DNA from: Ovis canadensis
Taxonomy: Eukaryota; Chordata; Mammalia; Artiodactyla; Bovidae
DNA length: 64,000 nt
Direction: 5' to 3'
NCBI RefSeq assembly: GCF_042477335.2
Contig: NC_091255.1
Span: 17,958,501-18,022,500, forward strand
This document shows, one piece after another, positions 33,955-44,936 of this stretch. A model generated the notes under the pieces. It saw only the letters and a list, made by a program, of their open reading frames with translations, made no database searches and was not told the origin of the DNA. The translations under genes were made by a program, and so were the position numbers. Numbering within the stretch: the stretch's first letter is position 1; each line of letters begins with the position of its first letter.

Positions 33955-34510
33955 CTCAAGAGAAGACTCTTGAGAGTCCCTTGGACTGCAAGGAGATCCA
34001 ACCAGTCCATCCTAAAGGAGATCAGTCCTGGGTGTTCTTTCGGAAAGTGAAAGTGAAGTCGCTCAGCTCAGTCGTGTCCGATTCTTTGCGACCCCATGGA
34101 CTGTAGCCTACCAGGCTCCTCTGTCCATGAGATTCTCCAGGCAAGAATACTGGAGTGAGTTGCCATTTCCTTCTCCAGGGAATCTTCCCGAACCAGGGAT
34201 CGAAACCTGGTCTCCTGCATTGGAGGCAGACGCTTTAACCTCTGAGCCAAGACTGATGCTAAAGCTGAAACTCCAATACTTCGGCCACCTCATGCGAAGA
34301 GTTGACTCATTGGAAAAGACTCTGATGCTGGGAGGGATTGGGGGCAGGAGGAGAAGGGGACGACGGAGGATGAGATGGCTGGGTGGCATCACTGACTCGA
34401 TGAACGTGAGTTTGAGTGAACTCTGAGAGTTGGTGATGGACAGGGAGGCCTGGCGTGTTGCGATTCATGGGGTCGCAAAGAGTCGGACACGACTGAGCGA
34501 CTGAACTGAA
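33955..34510 (+). mobile_element. BovB 3' end, split by a SINE
   Basis: 'gaagactcttgagagtccct' ... resumes at 'gctaaagctgaaactccaat' and ends 'cgactgagcgactgaactga'. A reverse Bov-tA SINE occupies 34050-34250. Confidence 0.92.
34050..34250 (-). mobile_element. Bov-tA-type SINE nested in BovB
   Basis: 'agtgaagtcgctcagctcag' to 'acgctttaacctctgagcca', reverse orientation. Confidence 0.92.
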
Positions 34511-34529
34511 CCCAATAATTAAACGCATT

Positions 34530-35200
34530 TCGAGTTGCCCTGGTGGCTCAGACGGAAAGAATCTGCCCCCAATGAGGATAGACCCTGGTTGGACTCCTGG
34601 GCTGGGAAGATCCGCTGGAGAAAAAATAGACTACCCACTTCAGTATTCTTGGGCTTTCTTTAGTAGCTCAATTGGTAAAGAATCCACCTGCAATAGAGGA
34701 TATCTGGATTTGGAAAATCCCCTAGAAAATGATAAATGCTACTCATCCAGTAAACTCGCCTGAAAAACCCCACTGATTATAGTACATGGAGTCACTACTC
34801 CATATCTGCTGCCGCTAAGTCACTTCAATTGTAACCGACTCTGTGAGACCTCACAAACACCAGCCCACCAGATTCCACCATCTCTGGTATTTTCTCAGGC
34901 AAGAGTACTAGAGTACCATTCTAGCCTTCTCCGATCCATACGTAATCTTAATCACACAGATGCACAGGCTTACTAAACCTCTACTGCTAAGTCACTTCAG
35001 TCGTCTCCGACTCTGTACGGCCCCAGAAACAGCAGCCCTCCAGGCTGTTCCAGGTAAACACACTAGAGCGCGTTGCCACTTCCTCCAGTGCGTTAAAGTG
35101 AAGTCACTCAATCGTGTCCGACTTAGAGTCGACTACACCTTTTCAAGCTCCTCCGTGCAAGGAGCATTAAGAGTGGGATACTATTACCTTCTCCACACTA
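34530..35200. mobile_element. cluster of decayed Bov-tA SINEs
   Basis: 34530-34795 plus (two heads: 'gttgccctggtggctcagac' and 'ctttagtagctcaattggta'), 34808-34935 minus, 34978-35200 minus. They fill the DNA between BovB and the 3' flank of U1-A. Confidence 0.8.
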
Positions 35201-35226
35201 TGTTTCTAACACTAAAACCACACGAT

Positions 35227-35239
35227 GTCTTCTTTAAAC
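35227..35239 (-). promoter_or_regulatory. 3' box of U1-A
   Basis: Minus strand GTTTAAAGAAGAC, 11 nt past the RNA 3' end, a close match to GTTTN0-3AAARNNAGA. Confidence 0.72.
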
Positions 35240-35249
35240 CCGTATATAT

Positions 35250-35413
35250 CAGGGGAAAGCGCGAACGCAGTCCCCCACTACCACAAATTATGCAGTCGAG
35301 TTTCCCACATTTGGGGAAATCGCAGGGGTCAGCACATCCGGAGTGCAATGGATAAGCCTCGCCCTAGGAAAACCACCTTCGTGATCATGGTGTCTCCCCT
35401 GCCAGGTAAGTAT
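35250..35413 (-). ncRNA. RNU1: U1 snRNA gene, copy A
   Basis: 164 nt on the minus strand, the length of human U1. The 5' end ATACTTACCTG, which pairs with 5' splice sites, is exact. The U1-70K loop (GATCACGAAG), the U1A loop (ATTGCAC), the Sm site (AATTTGTGG) and stem-loop IV are intact. By eye it differs from the human sequence as I know it at U22 to C and C48 to U, both in stem-loop I. PSE, octamer-like site, CRE and 3' box are all in place, so it is predicted functional. Upstream about 450 bp is shared with U1-D. The DDA1 retrocopy faces away from it. Confidence 0.96.
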
Positions 35414-35455
35414 GAGTTGCTCGCTCTGCCCGCCGACTCAGCCTCACCTTCCAAA

Positions 35456-35474
35456 CACTTCACACTTACGGTCA
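35456..35474 (-). promoter_or_regulatory. PSE of U1-A
   Basis: Minus strand TGACCGTAAGTGTGAAGTG, 43-61 bp upstream; matches the ACC-T-A-T PSE pattern. Confidence 0.82.
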
Positions 35475-35628
35475 CTCTCTTCACCGCAACTCTACACCCT
35501 CACTTACGAAATAACGGCTTCTCCCAACTATAAAGGCCTGAAAAGCACGTTGCCAGTACCGCAGTATTTGCAAAATAACACAAACGCTTCATAGTACATG
35601 CTGAACAGGGCCAGCCGACGCCGAACTC

Positions 35629-35660
35629 ATTTACATACTCCGCGCACCTTAGTGACGTCA
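35629..35660 (-). promoter_or_regulatory. distal element of U1-A: octamer-like plus CRE
   Basis: ATTTACAT at 35629-35636 (one base from the octamer) and a perfect palindromic TGACGTCA CRE at 35653-35660, about 216-247 bp upstream. Confidence 0.7.
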
Positions 35661-35867
35661 CTCCGTAGCGCCGACTGTACCGGGGCCTCCTGATAGGCTG
35701 ACTGACGGCCACGGAGGCGCTCGGGGCCTAATCCCCGGGGCCCGGAATGTGACCCACCTTTGTGACAGAAGAGATTGTAGGGAGGCGATGAGCTTTGCGA
35801 CTGGGTGGGGCGGGAACAGTCCGAATTATCCAGGTGCGCCTAATGTAATCAAGGGCCCTTATAAAGA

Positions 35868-36747
35868 GGAAGCAGGAGGCGGGAGGCAGTTAAGGCAGCT
35901 GTGGTGGCGGCGGCAACAACAGCGACGACGGTGACAGAGACGGAGGAAACAGAAGATGGCTGATTTCTTGAAAGGGCTGCCTGTCTACAACAAAAGCAAT
36001 TTTAGTAGCTTCCATGCCAACTGTCTCTGCAAAGCCTCGAACCGACGTCCACCAGTCTACCTGCCCACTCAGGAGTACCCGTCTGAACAGATAATTTTGA
36101 CAGAAAAAACAAACATTCTCTTGCGCTACCTACAACAGCAACGGGACAAAAAGAATGCGGCCGAGAAGAAAGACCAGCAGCAAGTGAACCTCGAGGCCGA
36201 GAGCTGGGCGTCCCCGTGCAAGATCCCACGGATCTACAGCCAGGACTGGGACGACTGGGACGAGGACCCTTGAAACTCACGGCCCCACTCAGACGCCTCC
36301 TGTGCTGGCTGCTGCTCGCCTGCCCGCCGGCCTGCCCACGCCCTACCGTTCACACCACTTCCAATATGATAAAGCCAATGTATTTATTTTCCTTGTGTTT
36401 TTATTGATGTTGTAAATTTAGCAACTTATGATTAAAGGGGATGTCAGACCCACTAGTGTGATGTTGGTAGGTTTTTTTTTTTTAAAACAAACAAATTGTT
36501 ATTCGCTGCCACCTCCTTCAGTTCCCCCTCCTCTTGTTCCCTAGTCCTCCTCTGGAAAACTGGAGCCTCTCTTCCAGGGTCTAGATTCGGGGCCCTGCTG
36601 CAGCTGGTCCTCATGGGTGGGGGCTCTTCTCTTGGTTTCCATCTACTGGTCCGGGTCTTAAACACTTCGCCTTGTCACAAGTTCCTCAGGGACTTACTCT
36701 GCCCAGACCTTGCTCTGAACCTGACTAAGTGGGAGAAGTCAGCTCTT
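35868..36747 (+). pseudogene. DDA1: DDA1 retrocopy, transcript-derived region
   Basis: The DNA shared with U1-D stops at about 35868 and is replaced by an intronless DDA1-like 5' UTR (GC-rich, CAACAACAGCGACGACGG near 35914), the reading frame (35956-36273) and 3' UTR-like sequence up to a BovB end at 36748. No poly(A) tail or target duplication is seen, perhaps because the later BovB insertion removed or hid the end. Absence of introns in a gene that is spliced elsewhere indicates retroposition. Confidence 0.8.
35956..36273 (+). CDS. DDA1: DDA1-like intact reading frame (retrocopy)
   Basis: 105 residues starting [20 protein letters not shown], against 102 in human DDA1, a small DDB1-associated subunit of CRL4 ubiquitin ligases (DET1-DDB1-DDA1 complex). 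The N-terminal DDB1-binding part and the segment [20 protein letters not shown] are well kept. Odd points are LHQQWDKK to LQQQRDKK, several changes after residue 70, and a rewritten end ([10 protein letters not shown]) that suggests small indels. No premature stop. A TTATAAAG sequence lies at 35859-35866, and a CRE-bearing, U1-type promoter lies about 300-500 bp upstream. It may be an expressed retrogene or a young pseudogene; the sequence cannot decide. Confidence 0.78.
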   Translation: MADFLKGLPVYNKSNFSSFHANCLCKASNRRPPVYLPTQEYPSEQIILTEKTNILLRYLQQQRDKKNAAEKKDQQQVNLEAESWASPCKIPRIYSQDWDDWDEDP

Positions 36748-37590
36748 GTTGTTCAGTCGCTAAGGCACCGACTCCATGGACTGCAGCATGCCAGGCTTCC
36801 CTGTCCTTCACTATCTCCCAGAAATTGCTCAAACTCACATCCATTGAGTTGGTGATGCCATCCAACCATCTCATCCTCTGTCGTCCCCTTCTCCCGCCTT
36901 CAATCTTTCCCAGCATCAGGGTCTTTTCTAATGAGTCAGTTCTTTGCATCAGGTGGCCAAAGGACTGGAGCTTCAGCTTCAGCATCAGTCCTTCCAATGA
37001 ATTCTGAGTTGATTTCCTTTAGTATCCACTGGTTTGATCTCTTTGCTGTCCAAGGGACTCTCAAGAGTCTTCTCCAGCACCACAATCTGAAAGCATCAAT
37101 TTTTCGGCGCTCAGCTTTCTTTATGGTCCAACTCTCATATCCACATATGACTACTGGAAAACCCATAGCTTTGACTATACCGAACTTTGTCAGCAAAGTG
37201 ATGTCTCTGCTCTTAAATACGCTGTATAGGTTTGTCACAACTTTTCTTCCAAGGAGTGTGTCTTTTAATTTCGTGGCTTAGCCTTTTCATTCCTTCTGGA
37301 GCTATTTCTCCACTCTTCCCCAGTAGCATATTGGGCACCTACCAACCTGGGGAGTTCATCTTTCAGTGTCCTATCTTTTTGCCTTTTCATACTGTTCATG
37401 GGGTTCTCAAGGCAAGAAGGCTGAAGGAGTTTGCCATTCCTTTCCTCAGTGGACCACGTTTTGTCATAACTCTCCACCATGACCTGGCCATCTTGTGTGG
37501 CCAGAGCATGGCTCATAGCTTCACTGATTTACACAAGGCTGTGATCCATGTGATCATTTTGATCATTATAGTTAAGTATCATCTCCATAT
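36748..37590 (-). mobile_element. BovB, 3' end joined to 5' region by deletion
   Basis: 36748-37280 is the BovB 3' end in reverse. At about 37278 it jumps to BovB 5'-proximal text ('ttccttctggagctatttct', 'gtagcatattgggcacctac') and then 5' UTR-like text ('ggaccacgttttgtcataac'). The middle of the element is missing. Confidence 0.85.
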
Positions 37591-37865
37591 CTTGAAGATC
37601 TAAGTATTTTTGTCAGGGACTAGTTTGGTGCACCATTTCCACCCTAATAAAAGGAGCTTTCTCATCTGGAAAAAATTAAAAAAGGTGGTGGATGGAAGGT
37701 TGATGTCAGCAGATGAAAAATTACTGGTTTTGAAAACACAGAAAGAGGACCATAAGGCCAGAATGTATAGAAATAGCGTCCTACAGTCTTTCCCACAGAA
37801 TAAAGAAAACAGCTCATTTCATTCTTAGAATAGTGAAAGTTTACTTTTAAACCATTTTTAAAATA
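37591..37865. other. unassigned DNA
   Basis: No feature recognised; A-rich near 37670. Confidence 0.35.
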
Positions 37866-38276
37866 TTCATTCAGTTGTGTTTGACTCTGTGACCCCATGA
37901 GCTATACCGTTGATGGAATACTCCAGGCCAGAATACAGGAGTGGGTAGCCGTTTTCCTGGAGAAGGCAATGGCACCCCACTCCAGTACTCTTGCCTGGAA
38001 AATCCCATGGACTGAGAAGCCTGGTGGGCTGCAGTCCATGGGGTCGCTGAGTCGGACATGACTTTCACTTTTCACTTTCATGCATTGGAGAAGGTAATTC
38101 TTGCCTGGAGAGTCCCAGGGACGGGGGAGCCTGGTGGGCTGCAGTCTGTGGGGTCGAGCAGAGTCAGATACGACTGAAGTGACTTAGCAGCAGCCATTTT
38201 CCTTCTCCAGAGCATCTTCCCAGTCCAGGAACTGAACCCAGGTCTTCCGCATTGCTGGCAGATTCTATACACGGGA
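37866..38276 (-). mobile_element. Bov-tA SINE (-) split by a second SINE (+)
   Basis: 37866-37960 and 38196-38276 are two halves of one reverse SINE. Between them 37962-38195 is a plus-strand SINE with double 3' half ending in 'gaagtgacttagcagcag'. Confidence 0.9.
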
Positions 38277-38384
38277 AGCTGAATTGAACTCTTTGAAAGT
38301 GCATGGATTAGCCCAGCAGATTTGTCTATCCACATAATATTCCTCAGTTGATACTAGAAATCGGCTGCTGCCTTGCTTCCAAGT

Positions 38385-38545
38385 AAAGTGAAAGTCAGTC
38401 GTGTCCAACTCTTTCGACCCAAATTCTCCAGGCCAGAGTTAAATGGAGTAACCTATCCCTTTTCGAAGAGAATTTCCCAAACCAGGGATCAAATGCAAGT
38501 CTCCCGCATTACAAAGAAATCCTTTGCCAACTAACACACAAAAGA
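38385..38545 (-). mobile_element. diverged Bov-tA SINE
   Basis: 'agtcagtcgtgtccaactct' to 'aaatcctttgccaactaac', reverse, decayed. Confidence 0.8.
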
Positions 38546-38682
38546 AGTCCAAACCAGATTCTCCATGTTGCAAGAAAACTGCTTATTGCCTCCGCTTCAT
38601 ATACCCGAAAACGACCACAAAAACAGGAAAGTTAGCAGGGCCCCAAAACTAGCGTCTATGTCTTCCCTTGCACAAACCACGC

Positions 38683-38846
38683 CAGGGGAAAGCGCGAACG
38701 CAGTCCCCCACTACCACAAATTATGCAGTCGAGTTTCCCACATTTGGGGAAATCGCAGGGGTCAGCACATCCGGAGTGCAATGGATGAGCCTCGCCCTGG
38801 GAAAACCACCTTCGTGATCATGGTATCTCCCCTGCCAGGTAAGTAT
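38683..38846 (-). ncRNA. RNU1: U1 snRNA gene, copy B
   Basis: 164 nt, minus strand, with exact ATACTTACCTG 5' end, U1-70K loop, U1A loop ATTGCAC and Sm site AATTTGTGG. By eye one change from the human RNA, U60 to C in stem-loop II. Its upstream DNA is not the A/D block, yet it has its own PSE and CRE at matching distances. A 3' box candidate (GTTTGTGCAAGGGAAGA) lies just downstream. Predicted functional and the closest to canonical after copy D. Confidence 0.96.
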
Positions 38847-38886
38847 GAGTTCTAAGCTTAGTCTGGGACGTCACCCTCGAACTCAG

Positions 38887-38907
38887 CACACAACAGAATT
38901 ATGGTCA
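38887..38907 (-). promoter_or_regulatory. PSE of U1-B
   Basis: Minus strand TGACCATAATTCTGTTGTGTG, 41-61 bp upstream. It is a textbook-like PSE though it shares little beyond the consensus with the U1-A PSE. Confidence 0.82.
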
Positions 38908-39050
38908 ATTATATTCCAAGCTATTTCGGCCTTCGACGGGAACCTGAAGGATTATTTATTTGACAGTGACCAAGATACATCCTTTGGACGTTCAGGGGAA
39001 ATTCTACCCGGCGAAAAACGAAATCCAGCCGGCAGCCACCGCTCCCCTCA

Positions 39051-39091
39051 TCTACATATCCCCACCTCTTGTCCCTTGTCATTTGACGTCA
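39051..39091 (-). promoter_or_regulatory. distal element of U1-B with CRE
   Basis: A weak octamer-like CATCTACAT and a perfect TGACGTCA at 39084-39091, about 205-245 bp upstream. The CRE is conserved with U1-A and U1-D although surrounding DNA is not. Confidence 0.65.
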
Positions 39092-39319
39092 CTGCTTTTG
39101 GACAAGCGTCTAGTTCGTTCTAGCTCTGCCTGGTGCCGACCCCAAAGACCAAGTGTAGCTGAGATTTTTCAATTCTTCGTCTTCACAGACAGACGAAAAA
39201 TTCGGTGGAGCTTCGTTACGGGTGTGGAGTCCGAGCAGCGTGCGGAGGGCAGAGCAGGGCACGGCGGGGGCGCGGGCCTCACAGGAAGAGGGTAGCAGGA
39301 TCGGTTGCTGAGTCTGAAT

Positions 39320-39435
39320 CGCCGCTCCACTCTGCAACTAGGTGATACCCACAAGTCTCTCTCAATCACCGTTTCCCAAAAGTGTAAAGTGGGAATAATA
39401 CTGCATGCCTGCCTTACAGGGTTTCTGTGAGAGCT
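39320..39435 (+). mobile_element. MIR
   Basis: 'caactaggtgatacccacaa', 'caatcaccgtttcccaaaag', and 'gggaataatactgcatgcct' follow the MIR core in plus orientation. Confidence 0.8.
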
Positions 39436-39439
39436 GAAC

Positions 39440-41035
39440 AGAATGCGCGTCAAATGCGACCTCCAGCCTTGCCACCCCACCCAAGCCATTGCTCTCCTGG
39501 ACAGGCGTCCGTGTCGTTGGGGTCACAAATACGACGTCTACAAGATTCAAGTCTTGCAGTTCTCAGCGCAAAGGCAAGCAGCATCTGGCCTGGATTGAGT
39601 AACAAAGCGAGTGCTCCTCTGTTCTTTTTAGACAGCGAAAATTGACAAGGCACTGTGTTTTTCTTTCTACCCTCGCTGGCTAGGCGCTCTGGGCAAAACA
39701 ACTCTGCAGCAACTAAAAATAGTGTTAAGGGTTTAGTAGTGCAAGGGAGGCAAACCTTTTCCTCTATTCTATTAGAGTCTCTGGCCCAGCCTGAAAATTA
39801 CATTGGAACACACAGTTTAACAGGACAAAACCATACTTTTATTTAACTGAAGTTTATCTGACACAAGAGCCCTCATAAGGAAATGAAGACCTAAAGAAGT
39901 GGAAACCTAAATGTTTTTATATTAAGTTGAACAAGAGAGAGAAAATTGTGGAGAAGCACGTAGCATACATGCGGAGGTTAAAAAAGATAATGATTTTAAC
40001 AAGACTTGTTTGTGCAGACATCTCTGGGCGTTATCCCTCGTCTCTGGAATATTTCTTTCCCCTGTGTTAGAAAGGGAGGCCAGACCACTCTTACATATTT
40101 GCTGTTTTTTAGTGCTTTGGGCTTAAAAATAATCCTTATGCCACAGTGACACAGTTGGGAGTGGCATATTTTGCAGCCTCTTGGAAGTTATTTTCCACTT
40201 AGTCTGTATGATTTTATAAGTGCTTTGTTTTGTATTTTGGGAGGGTATTTTTATTTATTACAATAGTGATAAAATTTCCCCTGTAGGTAATCAGGAAAAT
40301 ACAGAAAAGCATTTAAGATGCTTAAAGCAAATGCATCAAAATGCAAAGTAACATATGTTAGTATAACACACAAGAATGGATTAATGTGTTTTTCCTACAT
40401 ATTCTGAAACATGACTATAATATTGGGTTTCCCTGGTGGCTCAGGGAAACTTTAACCCTAATTATATACATCTATTGCCCAAAGTATGTTCGTACATTTT
40501 GATCAGGAAATGTCATTTAACTGTAGAAAGTAAGAGAAAGACAGTGTCCTGTGTACATGGTATTTATTATATAATTACAAAAAATCAAAATCACCCCCAA
40601 ATTCTAGAATCAAAGCAGCAGGGAAGTGGAGTATTAAATATACAATAGTAAGAACATGAAAGGCACATTATATTATAGTGAACAACATGAAAGACAAAAG
40701 GTTAAGAGGAAAAAAAGATAGGAAATGGTATGTATACCATGACTGCAATTTTGTAAAAATGTATATCCTTAAGGAAAAGTACTGTAAAGAAGTGCACTGA
40801 AATGATATCGATGTAACAGGTTGTGAAATACAGGGGGCAGACTTTCAATAATATTGTTAGACTCTTTTTTCTTCATAATGAGAAGACCAAGTCCTGGTGG
40901 AACCACTATAAGAAATATGTGGCACCATATTTAGTTCTAAACACAGGCTTTAGTATCAGATACTCTTAGGTTCAAATTGTGATTTTACCATATTTTAGGT
41001 ATCTGTGCTTGATTTTACCCTCTCAAAACAATTAT
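39440..41035. other. unassigned low-copy DNA
   Basis: No gene recognised. A 20 bp SINE-head-like 'ggtttccctggtggctcagg' lies at 40426-40445. Possible old MIR text near 40930-41020. Otherwise AT-rich intron-like sequence. Confidence 0.4.
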
Positions 41036-42415
41036 AATTATTAGTGCATTCAACATGCCAGCAAATTTGGAAAACTCAACAGTGGCACAAGACTGGAAAA
41101 GGTCAGTTTTCATTCCAATCCCAAAGAAAGGTAATGCTAAAGAATGTTCAAACTACCACACGATGCACTCATTTCACACGCTAGCAAAGTAATGCTCAAA
41201 ATTCTCCAAGCTAGGCTTCAACAATACATGAACCAGAACTTCCATGTTCAAGCTGGATTTAGAAAAGGCAGAGGAACCAGAGATCAAATTGCCAACATCC
41301 ACGAGACTATAGAAAAAGCAAGGGAATTCCAGAGAAACATCTACTTCTTCTTCACTGACTATGTTAAAGCCTTTGACTGTGTGGATCAAAATAAACTGTG
41401 GAAAATTCTTTAAAAGATGGAATATCAGACCAACTTACCTGCCTCCTGAGAAACTCATATGCAGCTCAAGAAGCAGCAGTTAGAACCAGACATAGAACAA
41501 CAGACTGGTTCAAAATTAGGAGAAGAGTATATCAAGATTGTGTATTGTCACTCTGCCTATTTAACTTCTATGCAGAGTACATCATTCGAAATGCCAGGCT
41601 GAATGAAGCTCAAGCTGGAATCAAGACTGCCAGGAGAAGTATCAACAACCTCAGATATGCAGATGACAACACCCTAACGTCAGGAACCGAAGAGGAACGA
41701 AAGAGCCTCTTGATGAAGGTGACAGAAGTAAAGCGAAAACAACTGGCTTAAAACTCAACATTCAAAAAACTAAGACCATGGCATCTGGTCCCATCTTTAA
41801 TGGCAAACAGATGGGGAAACAATGGAAACAATGATAGACTTTATTTTCTTGTGCTCCAAAATCACTGCAGATGCTAACTGCAGCCGTGAAATTAAAAGAT
41901 GCTTGCTCCTTGGAAGCAAAGCTATGACAAACATAGACCGTGTATTTAAAAGCAGAGACATTACTTTGCCTACAAAGGTCTGTATAGTCAAAGCTATGGT
42001 TTCTCCAGTAGTCATGTATGGATGGGAAAGTTGGATCATAAAGAAGCCTGAGCACCAAAGAATTAATGCTTTTCAACTGTGGTGTTGGAGAAGACTCTTG
42101 AGAGTCCCTTGGACTGCAAGATCAAACCAATCAATCTTAAAGGAAATCAACCCTGAGTATTCATTGAAGTGAGATGCTGAAGCCAGTACTCTGGCCACCT
42201 GATTCAAAGAGCTGACTCACTGGAAAAGACTCTGATGCTGAGAAAGACTGAGGCTAGAAGAAGGGGACAACAGAGGATGAAATGGTTAGATGGCATCGCA
42301 GACTCAATGGACATGAGTTTGAGCAAGCTCCGGGAGCTGGTGAAGGACAGGAAAGCCTGGTGCTGCAGTCCATGGGGTCGCAAAGAGTTGGACATGACTG
42401 GGCAACTGAACAACA
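41036..42415 (+). mobile_element. BovB (RTE), RT region to 3' end
   Basis: Starts in the linker ('gcattcaacatgccagcaaa'), encodes AGFRKGRGTRDQIANIH near 41260 and LRYADDNTL near 41660, and ends with 'ggcaactgaacaacaataat'. Frame broken. Confidence 0.92.
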
Positions 42416-43289
42416 ATAATAATAATTATAGTGAATATATGTCCATATGTGTGTGTATATATATACACATATTAATATATTGATACACAGAATAAAACAG
42501 CTCGTGACCAACTACGTCAAGGCCCCAGATAAGCCAGGGTGGAGAGGCGCAGCCCGCCCCTCCGCAGAGCCGGTGTTTGGAGCTCCTGCACTCCTGGGGA
42601 GGGGCAGCACCAGCACACACCCACCTCTCTCAGACCACGGTTGCCTCTGCCAACTAAGACGTTCTGTCCCAAGAGACATGGCGCTCAGTCTGTGAGTCTC
42701 ACCCTATCTCTGAATTTCCACTCATATCTTTGCCTCATGGGAGTCAAGGAGAGAGTGTGTTCAGAAATATAATGTGTGGCAGTAATTTCTGAAAGCTGCC
42801 TTTTGTTATATAAGCTCACTGAGCAGGTCTGACAGTTAAGAAGTCCATGGTGCTGACAACGGAATCTAAATGTCTATTACCAGCCGGAGCAACTCTATAG
42901 ACACTCTACGCACACACACCCTATGTTTCGGGGAGCCAGACCCATTCTGAGGCACTTCGGATGTAACACTGGCCCTGGTTTTACATTTCCCATCCACAGG
43001 GCTCTGCAGTATAAACCACAGTCACTCTACTTAGCCACCTGCTAGATACTGTCATCCACAAAGTGTGACCCAGCCCACCTCAGTTATATGTTATAATTTC
43101 ATTATTGACCTACCATTCTAATTTCACTCCAGATGGTTTGCTGTCCATGGCATTGCTGTTTCCATGAATGCCAGGCTGGCCACGGCGCTGAGTCCTCTAT
43201 GGCTGTGTCCCCCCAAGGTATGCTTTCACAGACATTCTAAGGCTGTTCTTGCTATGCTGAGGAAGTCTTTTTCTTTTTAAATTTTTTCT
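42416..43289. other. unassigned DNA
   Basis: TA-rich at 42450-42480, then GC-richer complex sequence with no recognised gene or repeat. Confidence 0.35.
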
Positions 43290-43485
43290 TTTAAAATTAA
43301 AAAAATATTTTTTATTGGCATATAGTTGACTTATAATGTTGTATTAGCTTCTACTGTACAGCAAAGTGAATCAGTAATACATATACATAGATCCACTCTT
43401 CTTAAGATTATTTTCCCATATAGGCCATTACAGAGTATTGAGGAGAGCTCCCTGTGTTATACAATAAATCCTCATGGGAACTTTA
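43290..43485 (-). mobile_element. L1 3' fragment
   Basis: 'tattggcatatagttgactt', 'tctactgtacagcaaagtga', and 'attattttcccatataggcc', reverse orientation, like 27030-27700. Confidence 0.8.
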
Positions 43486-43595
43486 TTTCTGATGACCACA
43501 TTGCCTACTCCAGTATTTTCAACATTCACAAAGTATCCATGAGTTTCTATGAGTGCTACTCATAAGGAAAAAAAAAAAACAAAAACCTGTTCTCA

Positions 43596-43735
43596 GGTTG
43601 CTGCTGCTGCTGCTAAGTCGCTTCAGTCGTGTCTGACTCTGTGCGACCCCATGGACAGAAGCCTACCAGGCTCCTCTGTCCGTGGGATTTTCCAGGCAAG
43701 AGTACTGGAGTGGGGTGCCATCGCCTTCTCAGTCT
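43596..43735 (-). mobile_element. Bov-tA-type SINE 3' half
   Basis: CTG repeat then 'aagtcgcttcagtcgtgtct' to 'gtgccatcgccttctc'. Confidence 0.92.
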
Positions 43736-44731
43736 CAAGTTGTTACTCATATGAAACTAGTCACTTACAGCCACCTAAACTTAAGGTGCCAGGAACTAGC
43801 CTAAGGCATTGGCGATATTAAGGGTAATCATGTGGAGATAGAGTCTCCCTGTAATAAATAAGATCACAAACTGTAGAGGAAATAGACCTGCCAGAATTAG
43901 AGGAAAAAAGTAATGAGCACCAATCAAAGGGTTAAGGACCACATTATGACTGAAGGATCCTATACACCTTTGTCTTTGTGGACCCTTCCTCCATGAAAAA
44001 CGTATTAATCTAAAAAGATTACATTGTTATATACATTTTCTTCCACCTAAAAATTCATCTTTTTTTCTTCTGATTTTAAAAGAAGCACCTTATGCAGCAC
44101 TGTGCCTTCAGTACCGAGTAATGTTTCAGTCCATCTTAGATTCTGTGGCAGTTTGGGTGAATCCCAGGCAGCTACAAGTGAGAGCTGAGTGTCAAAGATT
44201 GATGAGGGAAGGCAGGGCATTCCAGGAAGGGGAAGCATGTTATAGAAGTAATACAGCAAGACCTCCTGGAGACTTTTTCAAAATAAGGGAGAAATGATGG
44301 CCAACAGAATATAATGTGAACAACATGTAATTTTACAAGTTTTGGTAACCACATATAAAAGGCTAAAAGAACTGAAAATAGTTTTAATAACATGCTTTTC
44401 TTATCCCCATACACCCAAAATGGTATATAACTGCAAAATATAACCAGCCTAAAAAAAATTGAGATATTGTAACACTCCAAAACTAAAAACGTTCAAAACC
44501 ATTCAGGTAAACTCAGGTCCTAAAGCTCAGACAGCTGAAGTTAAATAAATAATCCTGACAAAACCCAAAAGGCCTGTACCTGGCAGAAGAACGTTCCATA
44601 GTGGTTTAGTATTTAAGATCTCTATTTCACTAGGTCTGTGTATTGTACTCACCACTACCCACCTACTTTTATGTGATAACCCCTTCAGCATTAGAGATGA
44701 GCCACTAGACCCCTTTAAGATACAAAGAGGA
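43736..44731. other. unassigned DNA
   Basis: AT-rich, no exon or repeat recognised. Confidence 0.35.
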
Positions 44732-44890
44732 CAGGGGAAAGCACCAACACAGTCCCCCACTACCACAAATTATGCAACCGAGTTATCCACATCTGGGGAA
44801 ATCGCTGGGGTCAGCTCATCTAGGGTGCAATGGATGAGCCTCGCCCCGGGAAAACCACCCGACCCTGGTTATCTTCCCCGAGGCTGACCT
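44732..44890 (-). pseudogene. decayed U1 snRNA copy C
   Basis: The 3' two thirds align well to U1: stem-loop IV side 'caggggaaagc', 'agtcccccactaccacaaat' (Sm site kept), U1A loop side 'gtgcaatggatgagcctcgc'. The 5' third is broken: after 'ggaaaaccaccc' the U1-70K loop is disrupted, and the 5' splice-site-pairing end is not recoverable ('ccgaggctgacctt' replaces the canonical end). A PSE-like sequence reading TGACCCAGACCTTAATATAG lies at 44917-44936. It is a U1 pseudogene of the same orientation. Confidence 0.85.
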
Positions 44891-44936
44891 TGGCACTACC
44901 CGCTGCTGCGCACACCACTATATTAAGGTCTGGGTC

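Noticed and set aside
35225-35594. Open frames crossing the U1 genes (also at 61089-61569 and 38565-38855)
   Set aside because: They are antisense translation of U1 snRNA and its promoter; the RNA gene explains the conservation.
36002-36280. 92-codon minus-strand frame
   Set aside because: Antisense shadow of the DDA1 retrocopy.
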